Part shown: one piece after another, positions 45,275 to 54,363 of the stretch
Layout: each line of letters starts with the position of its first letter
Numbering within the stretch: the stretch's first letter is position 1
DNA from: Metabacillus arenae
GTDB lineage: Bacteria > Bacillota > Bacilli > Bacillales > Bacillaceae
Length of the DNA stretch: 64,000 nt
Reading direction: 5' to 3'
Assembly (NCBI RefSeq): GCF_014773385.1
Contig: NZ_JACXAI010000022.1
Span: 43,016 to 107,015 of the forward strand
Position numbers and translations under genes: made by a program
The notes under the pieces: model-generated
Databases searched by the model: none
The model's input: the letters and a program-made list of their open reading frames with translations, nothing else
Told to the model about the DNA's origin: nothing

Positions 45275-46741
45275 ATGAGAACCTTTGAAATTTTATTACT
45301 CAGCCTCAATGTACTGATACTTGTTATTTTCCTATGGAAAAGGGGAAAGGCAAGAAAGCTGGTCCTTGCATTGAGCGGAGCAGGTCTGATTATCTTAGCT
45401 TTGCAGCTTGCCGTTGAGCATTACCGCTGGCAGATGGTGCCTGCTTATGGGCTGACGTTTTTTTTGTTTTTATGGTCTGTTAAAAAGTTTCGAAGTCATT
45501 CTCATAGGTTACGGCATCCCGCTTTAAAGGCTGCAGTTGTTATTCTTGGGGCGTTATACATTGTTATTACAATTGGGCTTCCTATGTTACTGCCTGTTTT
45601 TGAAACAGCCAAGCCAAGCGGTCCTTATGCAATTGGAACAGCCACTTACCATTGGATAGATGATGAAAGGGAGGAAAAGCTGACCGAAGATCCTTCAGAC
45701 AAAAGGCAGCTGATGGTGCAGATTTGGTATCCAGCAGAACCGGACGGGGATGAAAAGCTATCAACCTATATTCCAGACATATCCGGTTTGCAGACGGCTG
45801 TTCAACAAGAGTACGGGATCCCTGGCTTTTTCCTAGACTATCTTCGCAACTTAAATACTCACGCCAGCATCAAAGCGAAAGTTTCCCAAGCTCAGCCGAA
45901 CTATCCGCTGCTGCTGTTTGCACACGGTTTTCCGGGTACCCGCTATACGAATACGTCACAAGTCGAGGAGCTAGTCAGTCACGGTTATATCATCGCTTGT
46001 ATCGATTACTCCTATAACTCTATAGCTACTGTGCTTCCTAACAAAAAGCTTGTTTTATTGAGCGACAACGTACCAGAGCTGAACGATTGGGAGAGCTGGG
46101 ATCAACTCATCTCCGATACCTGGGTGCCAGATTCAATCTTTGTGCTGGACCAAATGGAGCAGCTAAACGACAAAGATCCGAATGGCATTTTGAAGGGGAA
46201 AATCAATCTTACGAGTGTGGGCATGTTTGGCCACTCCTTCGGCGGGGCGGCCGCAGCACAGACGCTGCTAGCGGATTCGCGGTTTAAAGCCGGGATGAAT
46301 ATGGATGGAACGCTGTTTGGAAAAGGAGATTTGAAAGACGGTCTTAAACAGCCGTTTCTCATGATGAACGTGAAAACAGCAGATATTAACAACGCCGATG
46401 AACCGAATGATGAAGAGTTAGAGCAGATAGGGTTGACCCGTGAGGATTTTAACTTTATAGCCAAAGAAATTCTGATGCGCAAAAACAATCTGCTGAAAAA
46501 CGGTGGTTACAGTGTAATCATTGACCAGATAGATCATCTGAGTTTTACTGACCTGTATTTGCTGTCACCATTTTTTTCTTGGAATCGTCAAATGACTCCA
46601 CGTCAGGCGCACACCATCATTAATGCATATACTCTAGACTTTTTCGATAAACATTTAAAAAGAAAAACAGACACCCTTTTTGACCTCCCGTCTTCCCCAT
46701 TTCCTGAAGTAAAGGTATCATTACCAGCAATAAAAAAGTAA
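45275..46741 (+). CDS. membrane-anchored alpha/beta hydrolase, PAF acetylhydrolase-like
   Basis: A 488-residue protein. The first 115 residues hold three to four membrane helices (ILLLSLNVLILVIFLW and VVILGALYIVITIGLPMLLP); the rest resembles platelet-activating-factor acetylhydrolase/dienelactone hydrolases. LLLFAHGFPGTRY forms the oxyanion loop, the nucleophile is the Ser in GMFGHSFGGAAAA and the catalytic His is in IDHLSFTDLY. It may cleave acyl groups of phospholipids or lipid-like esters outside the membrane. GC content is higher than in flanking DNA. It stands alone. Confidence 0.85.
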   Translation: MRTFEILLLSLNVLILVIFLWKRGKARKLVLALSGAGLIILALQLAVEHYRWQMVPAYGLTFFLFLWSVKKFRSHSHRLRHPALKAAVVILGALYIVITIGLPMLLPVFETAKPSGPYAIGTATYHWIDDEREEKLTEDPSDKRQLMVQIWYPAEPDGDEKLSTYIPDISGLQTAVQQEYGIPGFFLDYLRNLNTHASIKAKVSQAQPNYPLLLFAHGFPGTRYTNTSQVEELVSHGYIIACIDYSYNSIATVLPNKKLVLLSDNVPELNDWESWDQLISDTWVPDSIFVLDQMEQLNDKDPNGILKGKINLTSVGMFGHSFGGAAAAQTLLADSRFKAGMNMDGTLFGKGDLKDGLKQPFLMMNVKTADINNADEPNDEELEQIGLTREDFNFIAKEILMRKNNLLKNGGYSVIIDQIDHLSFTDLYLLSPFFSWNRQMTPRQAHTIINAYTLDFFDKHLKRKTDTLFDLPSSPFPEVKVSLPAIKK

Positions 46742-46895
46742 CTGCACTAGAGAAACAAGTTCGTTCTTAATATAAGGATGATAGTATTGATTTAGTAATA
46801 GCTCTGTATTCCATTTTCCAGAGCGCTTTCCTGAAATAAGGATTGCTTTTATTTTTTAGGACCATTATTACTGTGGAAATAGAAGGGGTCTGACC

Positions 46896-47012
46896 ACTCG
46901 ATTAGATAAGGGCGTACGCGAGGGAAAGATAAAATCTGGTGATAAAATACTATTATATGGATTTGGCGGCAGATTGGCCCATTGTGGATTATTAATCAAT
47001 TGGACTTTATAG
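46896..47012 (+). pseudogene. 3-oxoacyl-ACP synthase III (FabH-like), C-terminal fragment
   Basis: Reads TRLDKGVREGKIKSGDKILL then YGFGGRLAHCGLLINW and a stop. This is the FabH ending (x-G-K-I-K-x-G-D-x-I-L-L-x-G-F-G-G-G-L-x-x-G), with one Gly changed to Arg. The remaining 280 or so residues are absent. The rest of the 400-base gap has nothing else supported. Confidence 0.65.
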
Positions 47013-47142
47013 GCAAACATAGAATAAAGACTAGCTTAATACAAGTCCCTTTATTGTTAAGTTAATGCTATGTGGTATAGTGAGAGTATTCTGTGACAGA
47101 TAAGATAGAAGGATAACTTTTCAATACAGGAATGGTGAAAGT

Positions 47143-48039
47143 ATGGACATAAGACACCTTAAGTATTTTATAGAAGTCTCGCGATTCAGCAGCTTTACAC
47201 GGGCAGCGGATCACTTGTTTGTGACCCAGCCCACCATTAGCAAAATGATTAAAAACTTAGAGTCTGAGCTCGGAGTAGAGCTATTTGATCGTTCTAGGAA
47301 ACAGCTCGTGCTGACAGACGCGGGCAGGGTCATTTTAGATCAAGCTCAAAAGATTGATCATGCTTTTGATAACTTACAAACCGAACTAGATGATTTAATA
47401 GGATTACAAAAAGGGCATATTCGCATTGGTTTGCCTCCGATTATGGATGTAGATCATTTTATTCGAATTTTAGGAGAGTTTCATCAGTTGTATCCTCGCA
47501 TTACATTTCAGCTATTGGAAAATGGGACAAAGAAAATTGAAGATGACATATACAAGGATAATTTGGATGTCGGCATTACTGTGTTACCAACAGAGGAAGA
47601 AGAATTTCACTATTTTTCTTTTATGAAGGAGGAATTAAGGGTAGTTGTTCCACCTTCCCACTCAATTGCGTCTAGAAAGCAAATCAAGCTTGAGGAACTA
47701 AAGGACGAACAGTTTATTCTTTTCAACAAGGATTTCGCATTAAACGACCGTATTAGGGGTGCATGTAAGGAGGCTGGTTTCCTGCCTCAAGTCATTTCCG
47801 AAAGCACCCAATGGGACTTCATTGGAAAAATGATCGCGGCTGAGTTAGGGATATCCATATTGCCGCACAGTGTATCTATGCTTTTAAAGGAAGACGTACA
47901 TACCATTAAAGTAGTTAAGCCGACGATCGAGTGGGATCTGGCTATTATTTGGAGGAAAAATCATTACTTATCGTATGCCACGAGAGAATGGCTGAAATTT
48001 ACACAAGACCGATTAACGATGGAAAGCATCTCTGAATAG
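47143..48039 (+). CDS. LysR family transcriptional regulator
   Basis: A 298-residue LysR protein. Helix-turn-helix at residues 1-60 (DIRHLKYFIEVSRFSSFTRA, then FVTQPTISKMIKNLE); effector domain with IRIGLPPIMDVDHFIRILG and ELGISILPHSVSML. It resembles the CidR/YwbI and CysL branch. A terminator follows directly, so the thioesterase downstream has its own promoter. What it regulates is not clear; no divergent gene exists. Confidence 0.88.
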   Translation: MDIRHLKYFIEVSRFSSFTRAADHLFVTQPTISKMIKNLESELGVELFDRSRKQLVLTDAGRVILDQAQKIDHAFDNLQTELDDLIGLQKGHIRIGLPPIMDVDHFIRILGEFHQLYPRITFQLLENGTKKIEDDIYKDNLDVGITVLPTEEEEFHYFSFMKEELRVVVPPSHSIASRKQIKLEELKDEQFILFNKDFALNDRIRGACKEAGFLPQVISESTQWDFIGKMIAAELGISILPHSVSMLLKEDVHTIKVVKPTIEWDLAIIWRKNHYLSYATREWLKFTQDRLTMESISE

Positions 48040-48051
48040 GGATGCTTTTTT
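48023..48051 (+). terminator. terminator overlapping the LysR stop codon
   Basis: AAAGCATC and GATGCTTT pair around TCTGAATAGG, then a T-run. The 5' arm lies inside the last codons. Confidence 0.8.
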
Positions 48052-48213
48052 CATACAGAATTATGAAAATTTCATTCGTGTATAGCATAACTGTGAGCGG
48101 TTGCATAGATTTCGTCTATCATATTCATGATTAATAACCATTTCACTTATCGTAAATACGGTCTTACACTTGTTGTATCGAAAACAACTAAAAACAAGGA
48201 AGGGAATCAATTT

Positions 48214-48747
48214 ATGATAAAAACTAAGCATCCTTCAGAAAGCCTTATTGTAAATACCGATCAAGTAATGATAAACGATTTAAACAATTACAATACACTA
48301 TTTGGCGGAGTTTTGATGAAAAAACTCGATAACAATGCAACCTTATCAGCACGTCGCCATGCCCGAGTAAAAGAATGTGTGACAGCCTCCACTGATTCCA
48401 TTGACTTCTTATATCCGATCCACCAAACGGATTCTGTTTGTGTAGAATCATTCGTATCCTACACGGGAAACAAATCAATGGAGGTCTTTTGTAAGGTTAT
48501 TGCCGAAGATATGATTACAGGGGAACGTCGTATGGCAGCGACAGCTTTTCTAACTTTTGTAGCTTTAGACGAAAACAAAATACCAATGAAAGTTCCTGAT
48601 ATTGTACCTGTAACAGAAGAAGAGAAATTCCTTTATGAATCAGGAAAAGCACGCGCCGAAACCCGTAGAATCCGAAGAAAACAAAGTAAAGAGTTGACAG
48701 AGATCATTGGCCTGGAGAAACCTTGGGAAAAAGGGGTGCTAATATAA
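48214..48747 (+). CDS. acyl-CoA thioesterase (hotdog fold)
   Basis: A 177-residue single-hotdog acyl-CoA hydrolase. NNYNTLFGGVLMKKLDNNAT is the family's N-x-x-x-x-L-F-G-G motif leading into the hotdog helix; later FLYPIHQTDSVCVESFVSYT and AATAFLTFVALDENK match the second part. The ATG is chosen because AAGGAAGGG lies ahead; the frame is open further upstream without support. Its stop overlaps the next ATG (TAATG). Confidence 0.87.
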   Translation: MIKTKHPSESLIVNTDQVMINDLNNYNTLFGGVLMKKLDNNATLSARRHARVKECVTASTDSIDFLYPIHQTDSVCVESFVSYTGNKSMEVFCKVIAEDMITGERRMAATAFLTFVALDENKIPMKVPDIVPVTEEEKFLYESGKARAETRRIRRKQSKELTEIIGLEKPWEKGVLI

Positions 48748-49121
48748 TGTCCGCTATGTTAGCTAATTTAAATGAATTATACAAGGCAAAAGAAGGACTA
48801 GAGGAATTAAAGCAACAGCACTCAGAGTTATATGAACTATTGCTTCATGTTGTTAGCCTGACAAGACAATTACAAATCAAGTATGGATACGTAGGATCCT
48901 TATTAATGGATGAGGATCTCACGAAATATCGACCAAAATTTATTAGAGAGTCGATCTTATCCCTTTATCAAAAAGAAGTTCAGAAACTAAAAGATCACCC
49001 TGAAATAAATGAAGTAAAAGAAACAATTAAAAGGCATCGTAATGTAAGTGACTCAAAATTATTTCTGTTGGCTCTTGGGGCAAAGCCAGAATTACTTCAA
49101 GGGTCGACAATCATTAAATAG
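48747..49121 (+). CDS. hypothetical protein coupled to the thioesterase
   Basis: Not recognised. 124 residues, mostly alpha-helical with heptad-like N-terminus (LNELYKAKEGLEELKQQHSE), no membrane segment. It starts one base into the thioesterase stop codon behind GGGGTG, so expression is coupled. A terminator follows. It may be a partner or regulator of the thioesterase (inference). Confidence 0.7.
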   Translation: MSAMLANLNELYKAKEGLEELKQQHSELYELLLHVVSLTRQLQIKYGYVGSLLMDEDLTKYRPKFIRESILSLYQKEVQKLKDHPEINEVKETIKRHRNVSDSKLFLLALGAKPELLQGSTIIK

Positions 49122-49133
49122 TCACTTCAAAGG

Positions 49134-49160
49134 TCCGCCCAAAAGGCGGATTTACTTTTT
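49134..49160 (+). terminator. terminator of the thioesterase pair
   Basis: TCCGCC and GGCGGA enclose CAAAA; TTTACTTTTTTT follows. Confidence 0.85.
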
Positions 49161-49252
49161 TTCTTAGTTTCAAAATTTATATGGTATCCTTTTTTAGTGG
49201 TTTCATAAAAAAGGATAAAAACCCGTACATTTATTCAGTTTTTTTCAATTTT

Positions 49253-49286
49253 TGTCGAATAATCGATATATCGAAATTTTCGAAGA
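49253..49286. repeat. dispersed repeat C, copy 2
   Basis: Begins TGTCGAATAATCGATATATC; pair of 15214-15247. It contains palindromic CGATATATCG and TTTTCGAA segments. Confidence 0.6.
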
Positions 49287-49303
49287 GGACTGCACTATTG
49301 TAA

Positions 49304-49783
49304 TTAGTTCCCTCTAATAAATCTGATGTGAAGCGGTAATAGAAACCCAAAGGTTAAAAGAAGAAATAAAATCGAATAATATAAATTCCACCCATTGTAT
49401 TTCATATACCCAGAGAAGTGCATTCCAAATTCAACTAAAAGGGAGAGTACGGTGAATAGTATTGTCAATATCCACTTATTTTTATTTGTAAAATAATTTA
49501 AATACAATGCTGCTAGTGAAGTTGGTATAAGGGTGTAGCAGAGTATTTCGCCTAGTCCGGTTATCTTCGGTTCTCCTAAATCAATAAGGTCAAATACTCT
49601 AGTGACTAGAGAATCACTTAGCCATGTAGCAAATCCAACAATACCAACCGTTATATATATTTCTCTCCAAGTAGTATTTTTTTTAGGAATTAGTAGAACT
49701 GATATAAATAATAAAATACTTACAATGATCGGAAACCATAGTCCTTTTGAATTTAAATCTAATTGATCCAATATTTCGTTCAT
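49304..49783 (-). CDS. small integral membrane protein, CBO0543-like
   Basis: 159 residues with five predicted membrane helices (FPIIVSILLFISVLLIP, ITVGIVGFATWL, LGEILCYTLIPTSLAALYL, ILTILFTVLSLLVEFGMHFS, YYSILFLLLTFGFLLPLHI). The ending with W-N-x-x-Y-S and L-P-L-H-I-R-F resembles the CBO0543 family of Bacillus membrane proteins of unknown function. Start ATG behind TAAGGAG. Monocistronic, convergent with the thioesterase pair. Confidence 0.7.
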   Translation of the reverse strand: MNEILDQLDLNSKGLWFPIIVSILLFISVLLIPKKNTTWREIYITVGIVGFATWLSDSLVTRVFDLIDLGEPKITGLGEILCYTLIPTSLAALYLNYFTNKNKWILTILFTVLSLLVEFGMHFSGYMKYNGWNLYYSILFLLLTFGFLLPLHIRFIRGN

Positions 49784-50098
49784 TTTTAGAGGCTCCTTAC
49801 TTTTCTTAAATTTAGCTTAAACCGAGGAGAGGAATTATATACGAAAGAGACCTCAAGTTCATTACCATAACGTGGAAAGATTTTTATTGACATTCCTTGC
49901 ACTAAACATATAATCTTGAGCTAGATAAATGAAAGGGTGACATGGCCAATGATCTACTAATCCTCATTTCGAGAAAAACACTCATTTTAATGAATGAATT
50001 TATTTTTCTGGATAGGATTAGTGCGGGCTTTTATAATACAAAAAGGTTGATGACTACACCGTAAAGGGGGTTATCTGTCCTTTTTCTGTGCTTCCTGC
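49784..50098. other. intergenic, no gene recognised
   Basis: No supported frame. The terminator at 50099 suggests that a gene was once read through here on the plus strand. Confidence 0.35.
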
Positions 50099-50129
50099 CT
50101 CCTATCCGAAGTGGATAAGGAGTTTTTTT
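50099..50129 (+). terminator. strong terminator without an intact gene
   Basis: CTCCTATCC pairs with GGATAAGGAG (one bulged A) around GAAGT, followed by seven T. Confidence 0.8.
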
Positions 50130-50143
50130 AGTTTAGAATATAT

Positions 50144-50177
50144 AAGCTAATTAAAGTATTAACTTATTAAAGAGTCG
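50144..50177. repeat. dispersed repeat A, copy 2
   Basis: AAGCTAATTAAAGTATTAAC and following bases; pair of 15010-15043. Confidence 0.6.
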
Positions 50178-50279
50178 GATAGACAACTAGGAACATAGTC
50201 GAACAATAAAAACTCCTGTTAACTCAAAGAATGTATTTTCTGAAATCCCAAAACTACATTATAAAAGGAGTAAAAGAAT

Positions 50280-50408
50280 ATGACTGAGTTAATTTATCAT
50301 GTGGCAACGTCTGCTGACCATTTTATTGCAGATCCGAATGGTATAGTAGATCCCAGTCTTTTTCTATTTGAAGGTGAGTACCGTTTTATAAATATAAGGA
50401 GAAAAGAC
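50280..50408 (+). pseudogene. dihydrofolate reductase-family (RibD-like) protein, N-terminal fragment
   Basis: AAAAGGAG precedes an ATG, and the frame opens LIYHVATSADHFIADPNGIV and DPSLFLFEGEY, the typical beginning of YyaP/RibD C-terminal-domain reductases (V-A-T-S-L-D-G-x-I-A). The remainder is missing and the frame runs without a stop into the methyltransferase, so it could make an N-terminally extended protein. A separate ribosome site for the methyltransferase lies at the junction. Confidence 0.65.
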
Positions 50409-51143
50409 ATGAAGGAAAACAAATACGACAATATCAATTTTTTTAATCAATATAGCCAAATGCCTCGTTCTATTGAAGGTCTTAAAGCCGCAGGAGAATG
50501 GCATATAGTTCAAAAGATGCTGCCAAATTTGAAGAATAAGCGTGTTTTGGATTTAGGATGCGGCTTCGGCTGGCATTGCCGATATGCAATCGAACAAGGT
50601 GCGAAGTCTGTAGTAGGAGTTGATATATCAGAAAGAATGCTCAATGAAGCCAAGAAAAATACGAAAGCGTCTTCTATAGAATATGTTCATATGGCAATTG
50701 AAGATATTGATTTTCCAGCAAATACTTTTGATGTAGTGTTCAGCTCTTTGGCATTTCATTATATAAAATCATTTAGCGATATTTGTCATAAAATTCATCA
50801 TTGCTTGTCGAGCAAGGGAGCTTTTATTTTTTCTGTTGAACATCCGGTCTTTACATCGAATGAAAAACAGGAATGGTCTTATGATGAACAAGGCAATCGC
50901 AAGAATTGGCCGATTGATAAATACTTTGAAGAAGGAATCCGCAAAACCAATTTCTTAGGTGAGGAAGTTTTGAAATACCATAAAACACTTACAACCTATG
51001 TGAATAGCCTTATCAAGTCCGGCTTTCAGATAACAGAGCTAATTGAACCGGAACCCGATGTAAACCTTTTGAAAACAAATTCTGAAATGAAGGATGAGCT
51101 GCGAAGGCCAATGTTTCTTTTAGTATCGGCTAGGAAAATATAA
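50409..51143 (+). CDS. class I SAM-dependent methyltransferase
   Basis: A 244-residue methyltransferase. Motif I is VLDLGCGFGWHCRYAIEQGA, motif II VVGVDISERML, and FSSLAFHYIKSFSDIC the post-motif region. C-terminal REPMF-like LRRPMFLLVSARK is common in the YjhP/YcgJ branch. The ATG at 50409 is chosen because AAGGAG lies seven bases ahead and the residues before it belong to an unrelated reductase fragment in the same frame. Target unknown. Confidence 0.85.
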   Translation: MKENKYDNINFFNQYSQMPRSIEGLKAAGEWHIVQKMLPNLKNKRVLDLGCGFGWHCRYAIEQGAKSVVGVDISERMLNEAKKNTKASSIEYVHMAIEDIDFPANTFDVVFSSLAFHYIKSFSDICHKIHHCLSSKGAFIFSVEHPVFTSNEKQEWSYDEQGNRKNWPIDKYFEEGIRKTNFLGEEVLKYHKTLTTYVNSLIKSGFQITELIEPEPDVNLLKTNSEMKDELRRPMFLLVSARKI

Positions 51144-51469
51144 GCAAATCCCTGAACATTTTTTGTTCTCGGAATTGTAAAATCACTCGGCAAATACCGA
51201 TAAATCAGTGTTTGTCGGGATTTCTTTACGTCAGAGCCACACATCTATCATTTTCCGCACAGCCTCCGTTTTTGTTATAAAATACTTCCCTGTACTTAAA
51301 TATATAACAATAAGATATGTACTCTAAATACTTTCCTAATTTCTACCGGATTATATCGATAGATAAAAGCAAATTTGTAATGTAAAAAAATAAGAAGTTC
51401 CTCTAAGAATTCATTTAGATCTTGATGAGTACGTACATGATGAGTCATATGGAAAAGGAGTGAAGAAAC
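51144..51469. other. intergenic before the P450 gene
   Basis: No coding frame. GATGAGT occurs twice at 51424 and 51439 around GTACGTAC, about 30 bases before the start, a possible operator. Confidence 0.35.
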
Positions 51470-52852
51470 TTGACAAAGAAAGTCCCCGGACCCAAAGAAA
51501 TCCCCTTTATTGGTAATTTGTTGGAAGTTGGTTCAAAGCCACATGAATTTTTTCAAACTTGTGTAGAAAAGTATGGTCCCGTTGTTCGAGTACGGTTAGA
51601 AAAAGATCGCGATACTTATATTTTAAGTCGTCCACAGGATATTCAGTATGTCCTTAAAAATTCACAGCGGTTATTTGCAAAAGGGTATCATCGCGATCGA
51701 ATCCTTAGTATGGTGTTAGGCAATGGTCTCGTCACGAGTGAAGGAGATTTCTGGTTGAGACAACGGAGATTATCGCAGCCCGCGTTTCATCAACATCGCA
51801 TCGAGAAATATGCGGATACAATGACTCAATATGCGAGCAGAATGATTGATAACTGGGACAATGGCCAATTGCTTGATATCCATGAAGAGATGATGCAGTG
51901 TACCATGGAAATTGTCACAAAAACCCTTTTTGATATTGATATCCAGGATCCGCAATATAAGGGGTCAAATCTAGTGGGTCAGGCACTTGATCAAGTTTTT
52001 CATGAATACGTCAATGAGTATACAAGTATTACTCGTATGTTACTTGAAAGGCTCCCCTTCTCCCTGCCTACTCCTGGAAATAAACGACTCAAGGAAAGCA
52101 TTCGCCAATTGGATCAGGTGATATATGAGATCATCGAGCATCGAAAAAAGGAGAAGCGGGATCGGGGTGATCTTCTTTCTATGCTGATCACAGCACAAGA
52201 TGATGAGGGGAAAGGGATGACCCCTGCACAATTAAGGGATGAAGTGATGACGTTATTTCTTGCTGGTCATGAAACAACGGCTAATGTTTTATCGTGGACT
52301 CTCTATCTCCTTGCTCAACATGCCGATACAGAAAAGAAGCTAGTTGCAGAGCTTAGAAATGTCCTGCAAGGAAGGCTTCCTTCTTTATCCGATATTCCGC
52401 ATCTTTCATATACAAAAGCAATCATCAATGAATCGATGCGTCTATATCCGCCCGTTTGGCTTATTTCTCGTGAACCGCTTGAGGATGTATGGATTGATGA
52501 ATATTGTTTACCAGCTGGATGTGAGGTTGCTATAAGTCAGTGGGTAATGCATCGACACCCGGATTATTTTACAAATCCGGATTCTTTTGTTCCCGAACGT
52601 TGGTCCCGTGAATTTGAAAAAAACTTACCCTCCTATGTCTATTTTCCTTTTGGTGCAGGCCCACGAGTTTGTATTGGGAATAATTTTGCGATCATGGAGG
52701 CCACGTTATTGCTCGCTTCGATTATGCAAATGTTTCATATTGAACTTGATCATCAACATGATGTGGTTCTAGAACCTTCGATTACCCTGCGACCACAAAA
52801 TGGGATTCGGGTACGTGTCGAAAAGAGAAACAATCAATTCTTATTTTCCTAG
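51470..52852 (+). CDS. cytochrome P450
   Basis: A 460-residue soluble P450 with all hallmarks: AGHETT in the I helix (265-270), ExxR as ESMR (321-324), PERW (375-378) and the heme loop FPFGAGPRVCIG with ligand C401. No fused reductase and no membrane anchor, so it needs external electron carriers, for instance a ferredoxin. The sequence is of the CYP4/CYP102-like group and suggests oxidation of fatty or hydrophobic molecules (inference). TTG start nine bases after AAGGAG. Confidence 0.92.
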   Translation: MTKKVPGPKEIPFIGNLLEVGSKPHEFFQTCVEKYGPVVRVRLEKDRDTYILSRPQDIQYVLKNSQRLFAKGYHRDRILSMVLGNGLVTSEGDFWLRQRRLSQPAFHQHRIEKYADTMTQYASRMIDNWDNGQLLDIHEEMMQCTMEIVTKTLFDIDIQDPQYKGSNLVGQALDQVFHEYVNEYTSITRMLLERLPFSLPTPGNKRLKESIRQLDQVIYEIIEHRKKEKRDRGDLLSMLITAQDDEGKGMTPAQLRDEVMTLFLAGHETTANVLSWTLYLLAQHADTEKKLVAELRNVLQGRLPSLSDIPHLSYTKAIINESMRLYPPVWLISREPLEDVWIDEYCLPAGCEVAISQWVMHRHPDYFTNPDSFVPERWSREFEKNLPSYVYFPFGAGPRVCIGNNFAIMEATLLLASIMQMFHIELDHQHDVVLEPSITLRPQNGIRVRVEKRNNQFLFS

Positions 52853-52975
52853 TTTTTAAACTAGCGTTTATTGTAAATTAACAACCGTTTCCTCCTTTTT
52901 CCATCCCTATTACTGATTGAAACAAGTTTAAAAAGGGAAATACACCCTTAAACTTAAGGGTGGTGGAGGAGTCGA

Positions 52976-53656
52976 ATGCTTCTTTCTATTACGATAAAAC
53001 TCATAGTCGGTTTAATAGGAATCGTTATTATTACGAGGGTGCTTGGAAAAAAGGAAATGTCACAGGTAACCCCTTTTGATTTTGTTTATGCACTTATTTT
53101 GGGCGGAATAATTGAAGAAAGTCTCTATGATGAGAAAACTAGTATATGGTTCGTTCTATATGCTCTATGATTATGGGGCTCCCTTATTTATATAGTCGAA
53201 ATACTTACTCAAAAGTTTGAAAGATTGAGAACCCCTTTAAAAGGGAGGACTTCAATTATTATTAGTAACGGAGAAGTAAATATAAAAGAAATGAAAAAGG
53301 CAAAGCTTGAGATGGAACAAATTCGTACGTTTCTGCGAATGAAGGGAATTTTTTCATTAAGAGAGGTAAGTACTGCAGTTTTAGAAACCAGTGGGCAGCT
53401 AAGCGTGTTAAAAAAATCTGATGAAACCGCCGTTACTAAAAAAGATCTAAATATTCAGACCGAACCAAATGATAGATCCTACCTGCTCATTGATGAAGGA
53501 AATCTCCGAGACAAGAACTTAGATGAAATTCAACAGGATAAAGAATGATTGAAGAGCGAAATGAAACAGCGTGGTTATGCCATTGATAATATTTTCTACG
53601 CCGAATGGCTGAAAGAAAAAGGTTTTTATATTCAACCATATAAAAAGGAAAGTTAA
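52976..53656 (+). pseudogene. DUF421 (YetF/YdfR-like) membrane protein, two in-frame TGA stops
   Basis: One frame of 226 codons: membrane helices from MLLSITIKLIVGLIGIVIIT, then RVLGKKEMSQVTPFDFVYAL; TGA at 53168; the frame continues LWGSLIYIVEILTQKFE, RTSIIISNGEVN and SYLLIDEGNLRD; TGA at 53546; then LKSEMKQRGYAIDNIFYAEW. All expected DUF421 parts are there, though the usual third helix region is short. The second TGA stands where family members have Trp, a one-base change from TGG. GTGGAGGAG precedes the ATG. Confidence 0.75.
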
Positions 53657-53679
53657 TAAGCCAATTTGAGGAACTAGTC

Positions 53680-53718
53680 AAAAAGTCAATCCCTTGGTGT
53701 GTATGGGTTTGGCTTTTT
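53680..53718 (+). terminator. terminator after the DUF421 gene
   Basis: AAAAAGTCAA pairs with TTGGCTTTTT (one G-U). Confidence 0.65.
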
Positions 53719-53853
53719 GGTGTTTTACTTAAAACCTTTAGGTTCTGTGTTAAAGAACCCGATTTATATTTAGGAAATTTTGCACTTTCAAAATAAAATT
53801 AAAATTGTAACATTAAGGTTGCTTGGTAATTTTTGTGAGAGGAATGAGTTGAG

Positions 53854-54318
53854 ATGAAGAGAATCGGTTTGTATATTTCACTGGTTTTTGTGGCATTTTT
53901 TGGTGTTTTTGGCTCACCTGGTTTTTTCATGAGCAAGGCCTCAGCAGAAAACCACACCTATGATGGCAAAAGCCCTTACTATAACAGCTGCGCTGCGAGT
54001 GGCGTCACAAAGAAGAATGTGAGAATTTATAGAGACGGAGCTTCTGCAAATTTAGAGCTGAAATTTAGTACAATGTGCAAAACTGCCTGGGCAAAGATCA
54101 CTCTAAGCAGACCAGCTAAAACGAATGGAGAGGCAACGGCATTAGTTGTCCGAAGTACAGATAATAAGCAATTTAGTTGCAGCTCTCCTGGAGGTAATGG
54201 AGAAATTAATAAAGGGCAAACGTCATGTTATACACCGATGGTATATGATCTAGATCCTCGAAAAGCAAAAGCAGTAGGATTCTGGCCATACACAGCAGGG
54301 GAAACCGGCTGGTATTAA
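53854..54318 (+). CDS. secreted DUF2690 protein, YjfA-like (copy 1)
   Basis: A 154-residue exported protein. Signal peptide with hydrophobic LYISLVFVAFFGVFGSPGFF ending in ASA. The mature part starts NHTYDGKSPYYNSCA and contains four cysteines (NSCAAS, TMCKTAW, FSCSSP, TSCYTPMV), a DUF2690 pattern, probably two disulfides. The fold is predicted all-beta and small. Role unknown; in Bacillus subtilis the homologue YjfA is secreted. GAGAGGAATGAG precedes the ATG. Directly followed by a paralogue. Confidence 0.85.
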   Translation: MKRIGLYISLVFVAFFGVFGSPGFFMSKASAENHTYDGKSPYYNSCAASGVTKKNVRIYRDGASANLELKFSTMCKTAWAKITLSRPAKTNGEATALVVRSTDNKQFSCSSPGGNGEINKGQTSCYTPMVYDLDPRKAKAVGFWPYTAGETGWY

Positions 54319-54363
54319 TTTACATGCTTTCATATTGAAATATGGGAAGAGAGGTTGAATTCC

